A stretch of 64,000 nucleotides of DNA from Prevotella sp. oral taxon 299 str. F0039 (GTDB lineage: Bacteria > Bacteroidota > Bacteroidia > Bacteroidales > Bacteroidaceae), in contig NC_022111.1 of assembly GCF_000163055.2 (NCBI RefSeq), forward strand, positions 496,001-560,000, read 5' to 3'. This document shows, one piece after another, positions 38,601 to 47,123 of this stretch (the first letter of the stretch is position 1; each line of letters begins with the position of its first letter). The notes beneath the pieces were generated by a model. That model saw nothing but the letters and a program-made list of their open reading frames with translations. It was not told the origin of the DNA and did no database searches. Position numbers and translations under genes: made by a program.

Positions 38601-40146
38601 CCGTAAAATTTTTAGGGTTGATATTCATTCTACCCTCAATGTCTATATTGCCATTGGGGTCGTTCAACGCAAGCATTCCATAAATGATATCTTTTTCATA
38701 AGAGCCATTTATGGTGATGTTTTTATAAGAATAATTGCTGTAATCGAATAGAGGTACAATACCTTTTAGGGTTATCTTACTAAGTTTGTTGTTGTTGATT
38801 ATTCCATTAAAGTCTAACTTCAAAGATATATTTCCAAATCTTTTGTTTTCTGTAAGTTCTTTAATATTAATGTTACTAGAATTGATGTGTCCATTAATCT
38901 CCTTTCTATGGAGACCTAAGTCTAATTGGAGATTACCAATATTTGTCTTTATAAATGCTCGAGTTGATAATTCTTTTCCATATCCACCCACTTCTCCTGT
39001 ATAAGAAATTGTACCAAGTTGGGAGAGCCAATGAGGCTGTTCCTTTTGAGATGTTATAAGCTTATGAATATAGCCAATGTGGGGTTGGGTGGCTATTAAT
39101 TGCGGAATACTAATAAACCATTTAGGCTTTTTGAATCCACCTTTCACAAATATACCTGTTTTAAGCTTTAATCCGCCATCAGAAGAGTGTAGAGTAAAGT
39201 CCTTAATATTGAGAGATGTAGAGGTTCCTTCAAAAGAAAAAGATCCGATATAATGATTAGTTATCTTACTTAATGTATTCTTGAAAGTACTTAAATCATA
39301 AGGATTTATATCAATCTTGTTAAATTTTCCATTGAAAGTGAGTGAAGGTAGTTCAAGACTCTTATTTTTAATGCGGTAAAAGGCAATTATACTATCGGCT
39401 TGAATTGTGGAGTTTAATAATTGAATTTGCAGCTTTTTAAGTCTCGCACTTTGTTTTCCAGCATCTAAACTTAATTGAATATTTTTGAGGTTTATACCAC
39501 TTTCTTCTTTTAACGTTAGTCGTTTTATATTGATGTTTATAGAATCATTGGTAAGAGCATTAAGTATAATATGTCCGCTTAGATTATTAATGTTGATATG
39601 ACTTGTATTAAATGTCTTTGGAGTATGAGGTATATTGAGAACGTTATAACACACTTTCCCATTTCGAATGATAATAGAATTGATTTTTAGGTATAGAGGA
39701 GTTTCATTTAAAGTGTCTTTAGACGCAAGACTATCTAAAACGAATTGAAAGTTAGCTTTTGCAGTGTTGTTCTTTTTATATATGTTAAATTTAGATCCAA
39801 ATAGTTGTATTGATGAGATGATAAGCTTTCTCTTAAAAATAGATAAAGGATTAACCTTTACAGAAAGGCGTGATGCTTTAAGGAGGAATTGTTGCTTTTG
39901 GTCTTTAATGTAAAAATTATCAATAATGATTCTATTAAAGAATCCAAGGTCAATTCTTGTTACAACAACTTCTGTTCCTAATTTTTTACTAACCGCTTGA
40001 GCGATAGTTGAGCCAATAAAAGATTGTACTATTGGTATGTGCAATAGTATTACTGAAAGTATATATAGTCCAACTAACGACCATATTACAGTGTTTGTTA
40101 TTTTTTTTAGACGTCTCAACCTGTTTAAAGAACTAAAAGCATGCAC
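35671..40146 (-). CDS. tamB: TamB-like translocation and assembly module protein
   Basis: A 1491-residue AsmA-like envelope protein. One N-terminal membrane anchor (about residues 21-41, IWSLVGLYILSVILLHIPIV) is followed by a very long series of beta-strands with periodic hydrophobic residues. The C-terminal TamB (DUF490) domain includes LLTPKGGFSVNIYNQ and ends shortly before the Lys-rich tail. Such proteins form a groove that bridges inner and outer membranes and helps outer-membrane protein or lipid transport. The start is uncertain. The longest frame opens with GTG at 40146, which overlaps a -7 element, and a TTG at 40119 is the next in-frame option. Confidence 0.9.
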   Translation of the reverse strand: MHAFSSLNRLRRLKKITNTVIWSLVGLYILSVILLHIPIVQSFIGSTIAQAVSKKLGTEVVVTRIDLGFFNRIIIDNFYIKDQKQQFLLKASRLSVKVNPLSIFKRKLIISSIQLFGSKFNIYKKNNTAKANFQFVLDSLASKDTLNETPLYLKINSIIIRNGKVCYNVLNIPHTPKTFNTSHININNLSGHIILNALTNDSININIKRLTLKEESGINLKNIQLSLDAGKQSARLKKLQIQLLNSTIQADSIIAFYRIKNKSLELPSLTFNGKFNKIDINPYDLSTFKNTLSKITNHYIGSFSFEGTSTSLNIKDFTLHSSDGGLKLKTGIFVKGGFKKPKWFISIPQLIATQPHIGYIHKLITSQKEQPHWLSQLGTISYTGEVGGYGKELSTRAFIKTNIGNLQLDLGLHRKEINGHINSSNINIKELTENKRFGNISLKLDFNGIINNNKLSKITLKGIVPLFDYSNYSYKNITINGSYEKDIIYGMLALNDPNGNIDIEGRMNINPKNFTANIEAKAYQVNINALKITNNYPQTNFSFVLSTNFTGKDINSLNGRIDLKDFKMVSDKLNYALKEFNITAQNNGNIHMVNLHSDFADAQIEGFYQYQTLYHSILNLINSRLSTIPGLPKSKDITKNNFTMNATLYKADWLNHFFNIPLDVTHPITIAAKVNDKEQDIDLILTANNFVYAGKEYQEGWLNITSPGDSLCVKTNISSVNSQGTKLDLGLNAIATHNKLSTLLSFNNNQDKKLKGEINADTHFLMNSNGISTASINIKPSTIMIGDSIWTVEPSTLNYSKDLLNINNFKICHKEQYLNINGNATKSLDESLQVNFNDIDVDYILNFINFTAVRFGGQATGHAFISGALSPNPEGSATCDVKKFTFENGSMGTLSANILWNSKEEQIDINAIANEEDDKKTLIEGYVSPKRNYIDLDINAHNSNLAFVQSFTKSFMKNINATGKGSVKLSGPLNMLNLTGKIEANGSLDITSLNTTYYLKNDIITFIPNEIKFEKDTIYDRNGNIGIVNGTLYHKNLTNLTYNIGIKAKKLLAYDTHSFGDNTFYGTAFITGECDIKDKNGDVTIDVTGTTEKGSIFVYNVSNKNSLNDNSFIHWKTYKDRLEIEGDSIATKNRNIYKEEIFNPKEIPTNIHINFAINCTTDASVKLIMDSNSGDYIMLKGEGGLRASYYNKGAFELFGNYLVQEGIYKLTIQNVIKREFTFQPGGIISFGGDPFAAALNLKAVYTLNSVSLSELKLGRSFSSNNIKVNCLMNISGTPESPKIDFGLDMPTINSDIKQMVFSLINGEEEMNQQVLYLLAIGRFYTKTTNEPNNNNIEHQSQASLAMQSILSGTISQQINSVLNSVINSSNWSFGANISTGNNGWNNAEYEGLLSGKLFNDRLLINGQFGYRDNINSTTNFIGDFNIRYLLTPKGGFSVNIYNQTNDRYFTKNSLTTQGIGLLIKKEFNRWSDLFGNKHKKRAINSSDAPQK

Positions 40147-40153
40147 AAAATTA
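40146..40153 (-). promoter_or_regulatory. -7 element overlapping the annotated tamB start
   Basis: The minus strand reads TAATTTTG and runs directly into the GTG start, sharing its first base. If this is the promoter, translation must begin downstream of 40146. Confidence 0.4.
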
Positions 40154-40217
40154 CAATAATTATGTAGGAAATAGGAATAAAAGAGCTGTTTTCTTTCATT
40201 CCTATTTCTTTTTTTAG

Positions 40218-40225
40218 TAAATTTG
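40218..40225 (+). promoter_or_regulatory. -7 element for the nqr operon
   Basis: TAAATTTG matches the consensus, 101 bases before the nqrA ATG, giving a leader of about 100 bases with no obvious structure. Confidence 0.6.
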
Positions 40226-40326
40226 CACAGCCTATAAAGAGTTATTAATATATTATATTTGGTATTCTCTTTTCTAAAGGAAGAATTGATTTGATAAACT
40301 TTTAGTCTATTAGTTATATAAATTTT

Positions 40327-41676
40327 ATGGCAAATGTAATTAAGTTACGTAAGGGCTTAGACATAAACCTAAAAGGCAAAGCGAAGGAAAGAAAAGATGT
40401 TTTGGAGATAAAAGGCGAATATGCCCTTGCTCCAAGCAGTTTTATTGGCGTACGTCCAAAAGTAGTTGTGCGAGAAGGTGATAATGTTAAGGTTGGAGAT
40501 CCTTTATTTGTGAACAAAGATTTTGAAGATGTTGTATTTACTTCTCCAGTAAGTGGAACGATAAAAGAAATCGTTCGAGGAGACAGACGTAAGGTTCTTT
40601 ACGTTAAAGTTCTTGCTTCTGAAGCGCAGGAGTATAAAGAATTTGAGGTAAAAGGACATTCGAACTTCTCAGATGACGAGTTACTTACACTTTTATCTTC
40701 AGCAGGATTGTTGGGTTATATTACCCAATTACCTTATGGCGTGTCAACAAATACATCAGTAAAGCCTAAATCTATTTTTGTTTCTGCATTCAGAGATATG
40801 CCTCTTTCTGCAGACTTTGAATTTGAATTGAAAGGTAATGAGAAAGAGTTTCAAAGTGGATTAACAGCTCTTTCACGTGTGGCAAAAACATATTTAGGTA
40901 TTGGATGTAATCAAACAAGTGAAGCTTTACTAGATGCAAAAGATGTTGAAGTAAACGTTTTTGATGGTCCTTGTCCTGCAGGTAATGCTTCTATTCAAGT
41001 GAATCATCTTGATCCTGTGAATAAAGGAGAAGTTGTTTGGATGGTAGATCCAATGGTAGTGATTTTTATTGGTCGTTTATTGAATAAAGGAACGCTTGAT
41101 TTTACTCGCTTAGTTGCAGTTGCTGGTAGTATGATAAACGAACCTTCTTATGTTGAAACAATAGTTGGAACTCCTTTTTCTGCTATTTTAAAGGATAGAA
41201 TAGTTAAAGAACAACATGTCAGAATAATTGATGGTAATCCGCTAACTGGTTTGAAGAGCAGTGAAGAAGGTTATCTTGGAGCATTCTCTTCTGAAGTAAC
41301 AGTAATCCCAGAAGGGGATGATAATAACGAAATGTTTGGTTGGATACTTCCTCGTTTCAATCAATATTCTGCTAATAGAAGCTATTTTTCTTGGTTATTA
41401 GGAAAGAAAGAGTATGATTTAGATAGTAGAATAAAGGGCGGAGAGCGTCATATGATCATGAGTGGAGAGTATGATAGGGTTCTTCCTATGGATATTTTTG
41501 GAGAGTATCTTATAAAAGCTATCATTGCAGAAGATATAGATAAGATGGAACAACTTGGTATATACGAAGTAACTCCACAAGATTTTGCACTTGCAGAGTT
41601 TGTTGATTCATCTAAACTAGAACTTCAATCAATTGTTCGTAAGGGGTTAGATATGCTCCGAAAGGAAAACGCTTAA
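40327..41676 (+). CDS. nqrA: Na+-translocating NADH:quinone reductase subunit A
   Basis: A 449-residue peripheral subunit of the sodium-pumping respiratory complex, on the cytoplasmic side. The N-terminus IKLRKGLDINLKGKA and the following Gly-rich biotinyl-lipoyl-like segment (VREGDNVKVGDPLFVNKD; FTSPVSGTIKEIVRGDRRKV) are characteristic of NqrA. GIGCNQTSEALLDAKDVEV and GPCPAGNASIQVNHLDPV follow. The length matches the family. It is the first gene of the operon, 47 bases before nqrB. Confidence 0.97.
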   Translation: MANVIKLRKGLDINLKGKAKERKDVLEIKGEYALAPSSFIGVRPKVVVREGDNVKVGDPLFVNKDFEDVVFTSPVSGTIKEIVRGDRRKVLYVKVLASEAQEYKEFEVKGHSNFSDDELLTLLSSAGLLGYITQLPYGVSTNTSVKPKSIFVSAFRDMPLSADFEFELKGNEKEFQSGLTALSRVAKTYLGIGCNQTSEALLDAKDVEVNVFDGPCPAGNASIQVNHLDPVNKGEVVWMVDPMVVIFIGRLLNKGTLDFTRLVAVAGSMINEPSYVETIVGTPFSAILKDRIVKEQHVRIIDGNPLTGLKSSEEGYLGAFSSEVTVIPEGDDNNEMFGWILPRFNQYSANRSYFSWLLGKKEYDLDSRIKGGERHMIMSGEYDRVLPMDIFGEYLIKAIIAEDIDKMEQLGIYEVTPQDFALAEFVDSSKLELQSIVRKGLDMLRKENA

Positions 41677-41723
41677 ACCTTATTGTTAATAAAATTAGAT
41701 TGTTTTATAATTAATATATTCTT

Positions 41724-42884
41724 ATGTCTTTAAGAAATTATCTAGATAAGATAAAGCCTGCTTTTGAGAAAGAAGGTAAACTTCATGCTTTCAAAAGTGT
41801 TTTTGAAGGATTGGAAACATTCCTATATGTTCCGAGTGAGACTTCAAAAACTGGTGTTCATATTCATGATTCAATTGATTCAAAGCGAATCATGAGTTTT
41901 GTAGTGATTGCACTTCTTCCTGCATTATTATTTGGAATGTATAACGTTGGTTATTTCAATTATACATTATCAAATACTTATAATGATGCAAGTTTCTTCG
42001 AAGTCTTCTTCTATGGCTTTCTAGCTGTAATTCCAAAGCTAATTGTAAGTTATGCAGTTGGATTGGGAATAGAGTTTGCTTGGGCGCAATGGAAGAATGA
42101 GGAGATACAAGAAGGATTCCTAGTTACAGGTATATTGGTTCCTTTAATTGTTCCAGTTAACTGTCCATTATGGACTCTTGCAATTGCAACAGCATTCTCT
42201 GTAATCATTTGTAAAGAGATATTTGGAGGAACAGGAATGAATATTTTCAACGTAGCGTTATGTATTCGTGCGTTCTTATTCTTCTCTTATCCTTCAACAA
42301 TGACAGGAGATAGCGTTTGGGTATCTACCAATTCAATCTTAGGAGTAGGTAATAACCTTCCTGATTCGTTTACAGCTGCAACTCCTTTAGGTGAGTTAGC
42401 ACAGCATACACCTATCACTTATTCGATATCTGATATGATTGTAGGATTCATTCCTGGCTCTATTGGGGAAACAAGTGTTATTGCAATTGCAATAGGTGCT
42501 ATTATATTATTGTGGACAGGTATTGCAAGTTGGAAAACAATGTTTAGTGTTTTCTTCGGAGGTATTGTGATGTCACTTCTTTTCAAGTCTTTAGGTATGA
42601 CTTCAATAGAGTGGTATGAGCACCTAATCTTAGGTGGATTCTGCTTCGGAGCTGTATTTATGGCAACTGATCCCGTTACATCTGCACGAACAGAGACCGG
42701 TAAATACATCTTTGGTTTTATGATTGGAGCAATGACAATCATTATTCGTGTTATGAATCCAGGTTACCCTGAGGGAATGATGCTTTCTATTTTATTCGGA
42801 AATATGTTTGCTCCTCTAATTGACTATTGCGTAGTTCAACGTAATATTAATAAGAGAATGAAACGTTTAAACATAAAGAAATAA
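41724..42884 (+). CDS. nqrB: Na+-translocating NADH:quinone reductase subunit B
   Basis: A 386-residue inner-membrane subunit with about ten helices, part of the Na+ path. A covalent FMN is expected on Thr220 in DSFTAATPLGE. The usual flavinylation motif in this family has Gly before the Ala-Thr pair, and here that residue is Ala. GTGMNIFNVALCIRAFLFF and FMATDPVTSARTETGKYIFG are strongly conserved NqrB segments. A 50-residue soluble N-terminus precedes the first helix. It lies 4 bases before nqrC. Confidence 0.97.
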   Translation: MSLRNYLDKIKPAFEKEGKLHAFKSVFEGLETFLYVPSETSKTGVHIHDSIDSKRIMSFVVIALLPALLFGMYNVGYFNYTLSNTYNDASFFEVFFYGFLAVIPKLIVSYAVGLGIEFAWAQWKNEEIQEGFLVTGILVPLIVPVNCPLWTLAIATAFSVIICKEIFGGTGMNIFNVALCIRAFLFFSYPSTMTGDSVWVSTNSILGVGNNLPDSFTAATPLGELAQHTPITYSISDMIVGFIPGSIGETSVIAIAIGAIILLWTGIASWKTMFSVFFGGIVMSLLFKSLGMTSIEWYEHLILGGFCFGAVFMATDPVTSARTETGKYIFGFMIGAMTIIIRVMNPGYPEGMMLSILFGNMFAPLIDYCVVQRNINKRMKRLNIKK

Positions 42885-42888
42885 AGAC

Positions 42889-43620
42889 ATGGCAGAAGGA
42901 AATAAAAAGAGATTTGATACCAATTCAAACTCATATATTATTATATATTCTACAGTTCTTGTAGTTGTAGTAGCTTTCTTGTTGGCTCTTGTCTTCCAAG
43001 TATTTAAGTCGCGACAAGATGCTAATGAGGCATTAGATAAGAAAAAGCAGATTCTTAATTCGCTAAATATACGTAATCTCTCAGATGAAGAGACCAACAA
43101 AGCATATCATGATATCGTGTTGGGGGATAAGGTGATTGATACAAATGCTAAGGTAATTAGCAATGGCGAGCAAGGAGGAGTAAAAGATGGTTTCAAACTT
43201 ACTGGAGATGATTTCAAAAATGGTAAGCTTGCTCTTTTCGATTGTAATGTAAATGGTAAGAAAGTTTATGTTATTCCTGTATATGGTATGGGACTTTGGG
43301 GACCAATTAATGGTTATATTGCTGTAAATGATGATAAATCAACCATTTATGGCGTATATTTCAACCACGCAAGTGAGACAGCTGGACTTGGAGCTGAAAT
43401 CAAAGACAACGCTAATTGGCAAGCTCTATTTAAGACTAAACATATCTTTGCGAATGATAGAAATACCGTAGCGTTATCTATTTCAAAGAAGATTGAACCA
43501 GAAAAGCAAGCAAATCAGGTTGATGCTGTTACAGGAGCTACCTTAACAATGAATGGTGTTACAGAAATGCTTCATAAAGGTTTAGGAGCGTATATTAAGT
43601 TCTTTAATGATAAAAAATAA
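42889..43620 (+). CDS. nqrC: Na+-translocating NADH:quinone reductase subunit C
   Basis: A 243-residue subunit with one N-terminal membrane helix (residues about 14-37) and a periplasmic FMN-binding domain. The covalent FMN is expected on Thr218 in VDAVTGATLTMNGV, which fits the flavinylation motif read by ApbE. No apbE lies in the window. GYIAVNDDKSTIYGVYFNH and HASETAGLGAEI are typical of the domain. It lies 6 bases before nqrD. Confidence 0.96.
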   Translation: MAEGNKKRFDTNSNSYIIIYSTVLVVVVAFLLALVFQVFKSRQDANEALDKKKQILNSLNIRNLSDEETNKAYHDIVLGDKVIDTNAKVISNGEQGGVKDGFKLTGDDFKNGKLALFDCNVNGKKVYVIPVYGMGLWGPINGYIAVNDDKSTIYGVYFNHASETAGLGAEIKDNANWQALFKTKHIFANDRNTVALSISKKIEPEKQANQVDAVTGATLTMNGVTEMLHKGLGAYIKFFNDKK

Positions 43621-43626
43621 TAGATC

Positions 43627-44253
43627 ATGTCATTATTTTCAAAACAAAACAAAGAAGTTCTATTCACACCGCTTAACCTAGATAATCCGATCTTGGTTCA
43701 GGTGTTGGGTATTTGTAGTGCTTTGGCTGTAACATCACAGTTAAAACCCGCTATTGTTATGGGATTAGCTGTTACAATCATCACAGCATTCTCAAACGTA
43801 ATTATTTCAATAATGCGCAATACCATTCCTACACGAATAAGAATTATTGTTCAATTGGTGGTAGTTGCTGCACTTGTTACAATTGTAAGTCAAGTTTTAA
43901 AAGCATTTGTTTACGACGTGAGTGTTGCTCTTTCAGTATATGTTGGATTGATTATTACCAATTGTATCCTTATGGGGCGACTCGAAGCTTTCGCAATGAT
44001 GAATAAACCTTGGCCTAGTTTCCTAGATGGAATAGGAAATGGATTAGGGTATGCTTTGATCTTAGTAATCGTTGGAGGTTTCCGTGAATTCTTTGGAAGA
44101 GGCTCTTTGTTAGGCTTCCAAATTATTCCGCAAGGAGTGTATGATGCAGGTTATTTAAATAATGGTATGATGACAATGCCCGCAATGGCATTGATACTTC
44201 TAGGAGTAGTTATTTGGGTTCATCGTGCTTATTTTGATAAAGGAAGAAAGTAA
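43627..44253 (+). CDS. nqrD: Na+-translocating NADH:quinone reductase subunit D
   Basis: A 208-residue integral membrane subunit with six helices, homologous to RnfE. Conserved segments are [38 protein letters not shown] and [19 protein letters not shown]. NqrD and NqrE are inverted-topology partners in the membrane core that hold an iron centre between them, with Cys residues in LGICSAL and TNCILMG. It ends one base before the nqrE ATG. Confidence 0.96.
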   Translation: MSLFSKQNKEVLFTPLNLDNPILVQVLGICSALAVTSQLKPAIVMGLAVTIITAFSNVIISIMRNTIPTRIRIIVQLVVVAALVTIVSQVLKAFVYDVSVALSVYVGLIITNCILMGRLEAFAMMNKPWPSFLDGIGNGLGYALILVIVGGFREFFGRGSLLGFQIIPQGVYDAGYLNNGMMTMPAMALILLGVVIWVHRAYFDKGRK

Positions 44254-44254
44254 A

Positions 44255-44881
44255 ATGGAACATTTAATAAGTTTATTCTTTAGATCTATCTTCGTCGATA
44301 ATATGATCTTCGCATTCTTTTTAGGAATGTGTTCATTCTTAGCAGTATCGAAGAACGTAAAAACTTCATTAGGATTAGGTCTTGCAGTTACATTTGTGTT
44401 GTTTGTAACATTGCCAATTAACTATTTATTGCAAACTAAAGTATTAGGTCCTGACTTGCTTATTGAAGGAGCAGACTTAAGCTATTTAAGTTTTATTCTC
44501 TTCATTGCAGTTATTGCAGGTATCACTCAATTGGTAGAAATGGCAGTAGAAAAGTATTCACCGTCATTATATGCAGCTCTAGGAATATTCCTTCCTTTGA
44601 TTGCAGTAAACTGTGCTATCATGGGAGCATCATTATTTATGCAACAAAGAGTGAATATGGATGCATCAAATACTCAAGCTATTAAGAGCGTAGCAGATAG
44701 TATCGTGTATGCTATTGGCAGTGGAATTGGTTGGACAATTGCGATTACTTCTATGGGAGCTATTCGTGAAAAGATGCAATATAGCGATGTACCTAAACCC
44801 TTACAAGGACTTGGAATTACTTTCATTACCGTAGGTTTGATGGCATTAGCAATGATGTGTTTTAGTGGAATTAAGATTTAA
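44255..44881 (+). CDS. nqrE: Na+-translocating NADH:quinone reductase subunit E
   Basis: A 208-residue integral membrane subunit with six helices, homologous to Rnf[21 protein letters not shown] and [17 protein letters not shown] carry the conserved Cys residues of the intramembrane iron site. The ATG at 44255 ([16 protein letters not shown]) is chosen. An upstream GTG at 44225 would overlap nqrD and add ten residues not expected in the family. It lies 27 bases before nqrF. Confidence 0.96.
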   Translation: MEHLISLFFRSIFVDNMIFAFFLGMCSFLAVSKNVKTSLGLGLAVTFVLFVTLPINYLLQTKVLGPDLLIEGADLSYLSFILFIAVIAGITQLVEMAVEKYSPSLYAALGIFLPLIAVNCAIMGASLFMQQRVNMDASNTQAIKSVADSIVYAIGSGIGWTIAITSMGAIREKMQYSDVPKPLQGLGITFITVGLMALAMMCFSGIKI

Positions 44882-44908
44882 TTAAAAGAAGAAGAAAACT
44901 AATAAGTT

Positions 44909-46180
44909 ATGAGTCAAAGTTTTATTATTGTTAGCATTATTGTCTTTTTGGTTATTATTCTTCTATTAGTTGTTGTCTTATTGATAGCAAAGAAGTTCTT
45001 ATCACCAAGTGGTAATGTCAAAATAAACATTAATGGAGAAAAGGATTTGTCAGTAGAACAGGGTAATTCTGTAATGAATACACTGAATGAAAATGGTATA
45101 TTCCTTCCTTCTGCGTGTGGAGGTAAAGCTAGTTGTGGACAATGTAAGCTTCAAGTTGTTGAGGGCGGAGGAGAGATTCTCGATTCTGAACGTTCTCATT
45201 TCACACGTAAAGAAATTAAAGATAATTGGCGCTTAGGTTGTCAATGCAAAGTAAAGGGAGACTTAAAGGTTAAAGTTCCTGAGAGTGTTATGGGTGTAAA
45301 AGAGTGGGAGTGCACTGTCATTTCGAATAAAAACGTAAGTTCTTTCATCAAAGAATTTATTGTTGAGCTTCCACCAGGAGAACACATGGACTTTATTCCA
45401 GGTTCTTATGCACAGATAAAGATTCCAGCTTACGATTGCATTGATTATGATAAAGATTTTGATAAGAAAGATATCGGAGAAGATTACGTGCCTGTTTGGG
45501 AAAACTTTAATATCTTCTCTTTGAAAGCACATAATCCAGAAGATACTGTAAGAGCATATTCTATGGCGAACTATCCTGCTGAAGGTGATCGTATAACTCT
45601 TACGGTTCGTATTGCAACAACACCATTTAAGCCACGTCCAGAAGTAGGCTTCCAAGATGTACCAACAGGTATTGCAAGTTCTTATATCTTCTCTCGTAAG
45701 CCCGGAGATAAGGTTCTTATGAGTGGGCCCTATGGTGATTTCCATCCTATTTTCAACTCAAAGAAAGAGATGATATGGGTTGGTGGTGGAGCAGGTATGG
45801 CTCCTTTACGTGCTCAAATTATGCATATGCTTAAGACATTGCATACCCGTGATCGTGAAATGCACTATTTCTATGGTGCTCGTTCATTAAGTGAAGCATT
45901 CTTCTTAGAGGACTTCCATGCTCTAGAAAAGGAATATCCTAACTTCCATTTCCATTTAGCTTTAGATCGTCCAGACCCTAAGGCAGATGAAGTTGGAGTT
46001 CCTTATACTGCAGGATTTGTACACCAAGTGATGTACGAAACATATCTTAAAGATCACGATGCACCTGAAGACATTGAATATTATATGTGTGGTCCTGGTC
46101 CAATGTCTAAGGCAGTACAAGATATGTTGTATAGTATTGGTGTTGAACCTGAAAGCATTATGTTCGATAACTTTGGTTAA
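44909..46180 (+). CDS. nqrF: Na+-translocating NADH:quinone reductase subunit F
   Basis: A 423-residue entry subunit for electrons from NADH. One N-terminal membrane helix (about residues 6-28) is followed by a 2Fe-2S ferredoxin domain with ligands Cys70, Cys76, Cys79 and Cys111. The FAD domain (RAYSMANYPAEGDRITLTVR) and NADH-binding domain (MIWVGGGAGMAPLRAQI; EYYMCGPGPMSKAV) come next. The C-terminal FDNFG is typical. It is the last gene of the operon, followed by a perfect hairpin. Confidence 0.97.
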   Translation: MSQSFIIVSIIVFLVIILLLVVVLLIAKKFLSPSGNVKININGEKDLSVEQGNSVMNTLNENGIFLPSACGGKASCGQCKLQVVEGGGEILDSERSHFTRKEIKDNWRLGCQCKVKGDLKVKVPESVMGVKEWECTVISNKNVSSFIKEFIVELPPGEHMDFIPGSYAQIKIPAYDCIDYDKDFDKKDIGEDYVPVWENFNIFSLKAHNPEDTVRAYSMANYPAEGDRITLTVRIATTPFKPRPEVGFQDVPTGIASSYIFSRKPGDKVLMSGPYGDFHPIFNSKKEMIWVGGGAGMAPLRAQIMHMLKTLHTRDREMHYFYGARSLSEAFFLEDFHALEKEYPNFHFHLALDRPDPKADEVGVPYTAGFVHQVMYETYLKDHDAPEDIEYYMCGPGPMSKAVQDMLYSIGVEPESIMFDNFG

Positions 46181-46233
46181 TTAAAAGCAAAAAGGAATCT
46201 TATTTATTAGATAAATGAGTGTTATTGTTCACG

Positions 46234-46290
46234 AAAAGTACGATATTTATTATAAGTAATTTTTACTATAATAAATATCGTACTTTTTTA
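46234..46290. terminator. Long perfect hairpin after nqrF
   Basis: The arms 46234-46254 and 46267-46287 pair perfectly over 21 bp with a 12-base loop, then TTTA. The matching A tract on the left side makes it work for the convergent comF transcript as well. Confidence 0.88.
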
Positions 46291-46338
46291 TGTTTTTATT
46301 CTTTATTAGAAGTATTGTTTCCTATAGTGCAAATATTA

Positions 46339-47055
46339 TCATAGTTTTGTATATCCTATAGATAGTACGCTTATTTTGATATCTTTTATTTTGCCTAATT
46401 CTCTTCCACAGGCTGCAATGGTAGCTCCAGTGGTAACTATGTCGTCTACAATAAGAATATGTTTTCCTTCGAGTTTGTTTGTCTTTTGAAGAATAAAAGA
46501 ATCTTCAACATTTATTATTCGTTCTAGTCTATCATTTTTTGTCTGACTAGTTGTAAACCTCTTACGTGCTATTACATTAGTTCTTAAAGGTATTGAGGTT
46601 ACTTTGGAAATACCTTTGGCAATCATCTCACTTTGATTATAACCACGTTTTTTCAGTCTTTCTTTTGTGAGTGGAATAGGAATGATATACGAAATACCTT
46701 CAAAGAAGTCTTTTTCTTGAAACTCGTGTGCTATAAATCGTCCTAACTCTTCTCCTAAATCAGGGCGATTGAAATATTTTAAGAGCTGAATAGGTCTACT
46801 AACTTTGGAACCTGTTTCATAGTAAAACAATGCAGCAGCCCGCTCAATGGGGAATCTTGCCCAAAAGGTTTTAGCCATATTGTTATCGTATGGATTAAGA
46901 ATATGGTTGGTTCTAGGTAGCGTTAAATTACAAACCTCACATATAAATGTATCGTTGTGATTAACTCTATTCTCGCAGATTATGCATGTTTTGGGCGCAA
47001 TGAGATTAAAAAGGCAACTTATTAGGTGTAGCATATAAATAAAAAGAAGGGACAT
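46339..47055 (-). CDS. comF: ComF family phosphoribosyltransferase-like protein
   Basis: A 238-residue cytosolic protein. An N-terminal zinc-ribbon-like pair of Cys motifs (CIICENRV and FICEVCNLTLP) is followed by a PRTase-type I domain. That domain has IPIPLTKERLKKRGYNQSEM, typical of ComF/GntX, and the PRPP loop ILIVDDIVTTGATI. ComF is needed for DNA uptake in competent bacteria, and its enzymatic reaction is not established. It lies 68 bases downstream of pgk. Confidence 0.93.
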   Translation of the reverse strand: MSLLFIYMLHLISCLFNLIAPKTCIICENRVNHNDTFICEVCNLTLPRTNHILNPYDNNMAKTFWARFPIERAAALFYYETGSKVSRPIQLLKYFNRPDLGEELGRFIAHEFQEKDFFEGISYIIPIPLTKERLKKRGYNQSEMIAKGISKVTSIPLRTNVIARKRFTTSQTKNDRLERIINVEDSFILQKTNKLEGKHILIVDDIVTTGATIAACGRELGKIKDIKISVLSIGYTKL

Positions 47056-47123
47056 CTATCTTTTAATAGTTATCCCTTCCTTGTCTAATTCAAATTATGT
47101 TTACTTATTTTTCGATATAAGTA

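Noticed and set aside
45263..45745. A 160-codon frame opposite nqrF
   Set aside because: Antisense to conserved nqrF coding sequence; the Cys- and Ile-rich translation is typical of a shadow frame.
46234..46290. The long inverted repeat after nqrF as a mobile-element end
   Set aside because: There is no transposase or target duplication, and it sits between convergent genes with T/A tails, which fits a two-way terminator.
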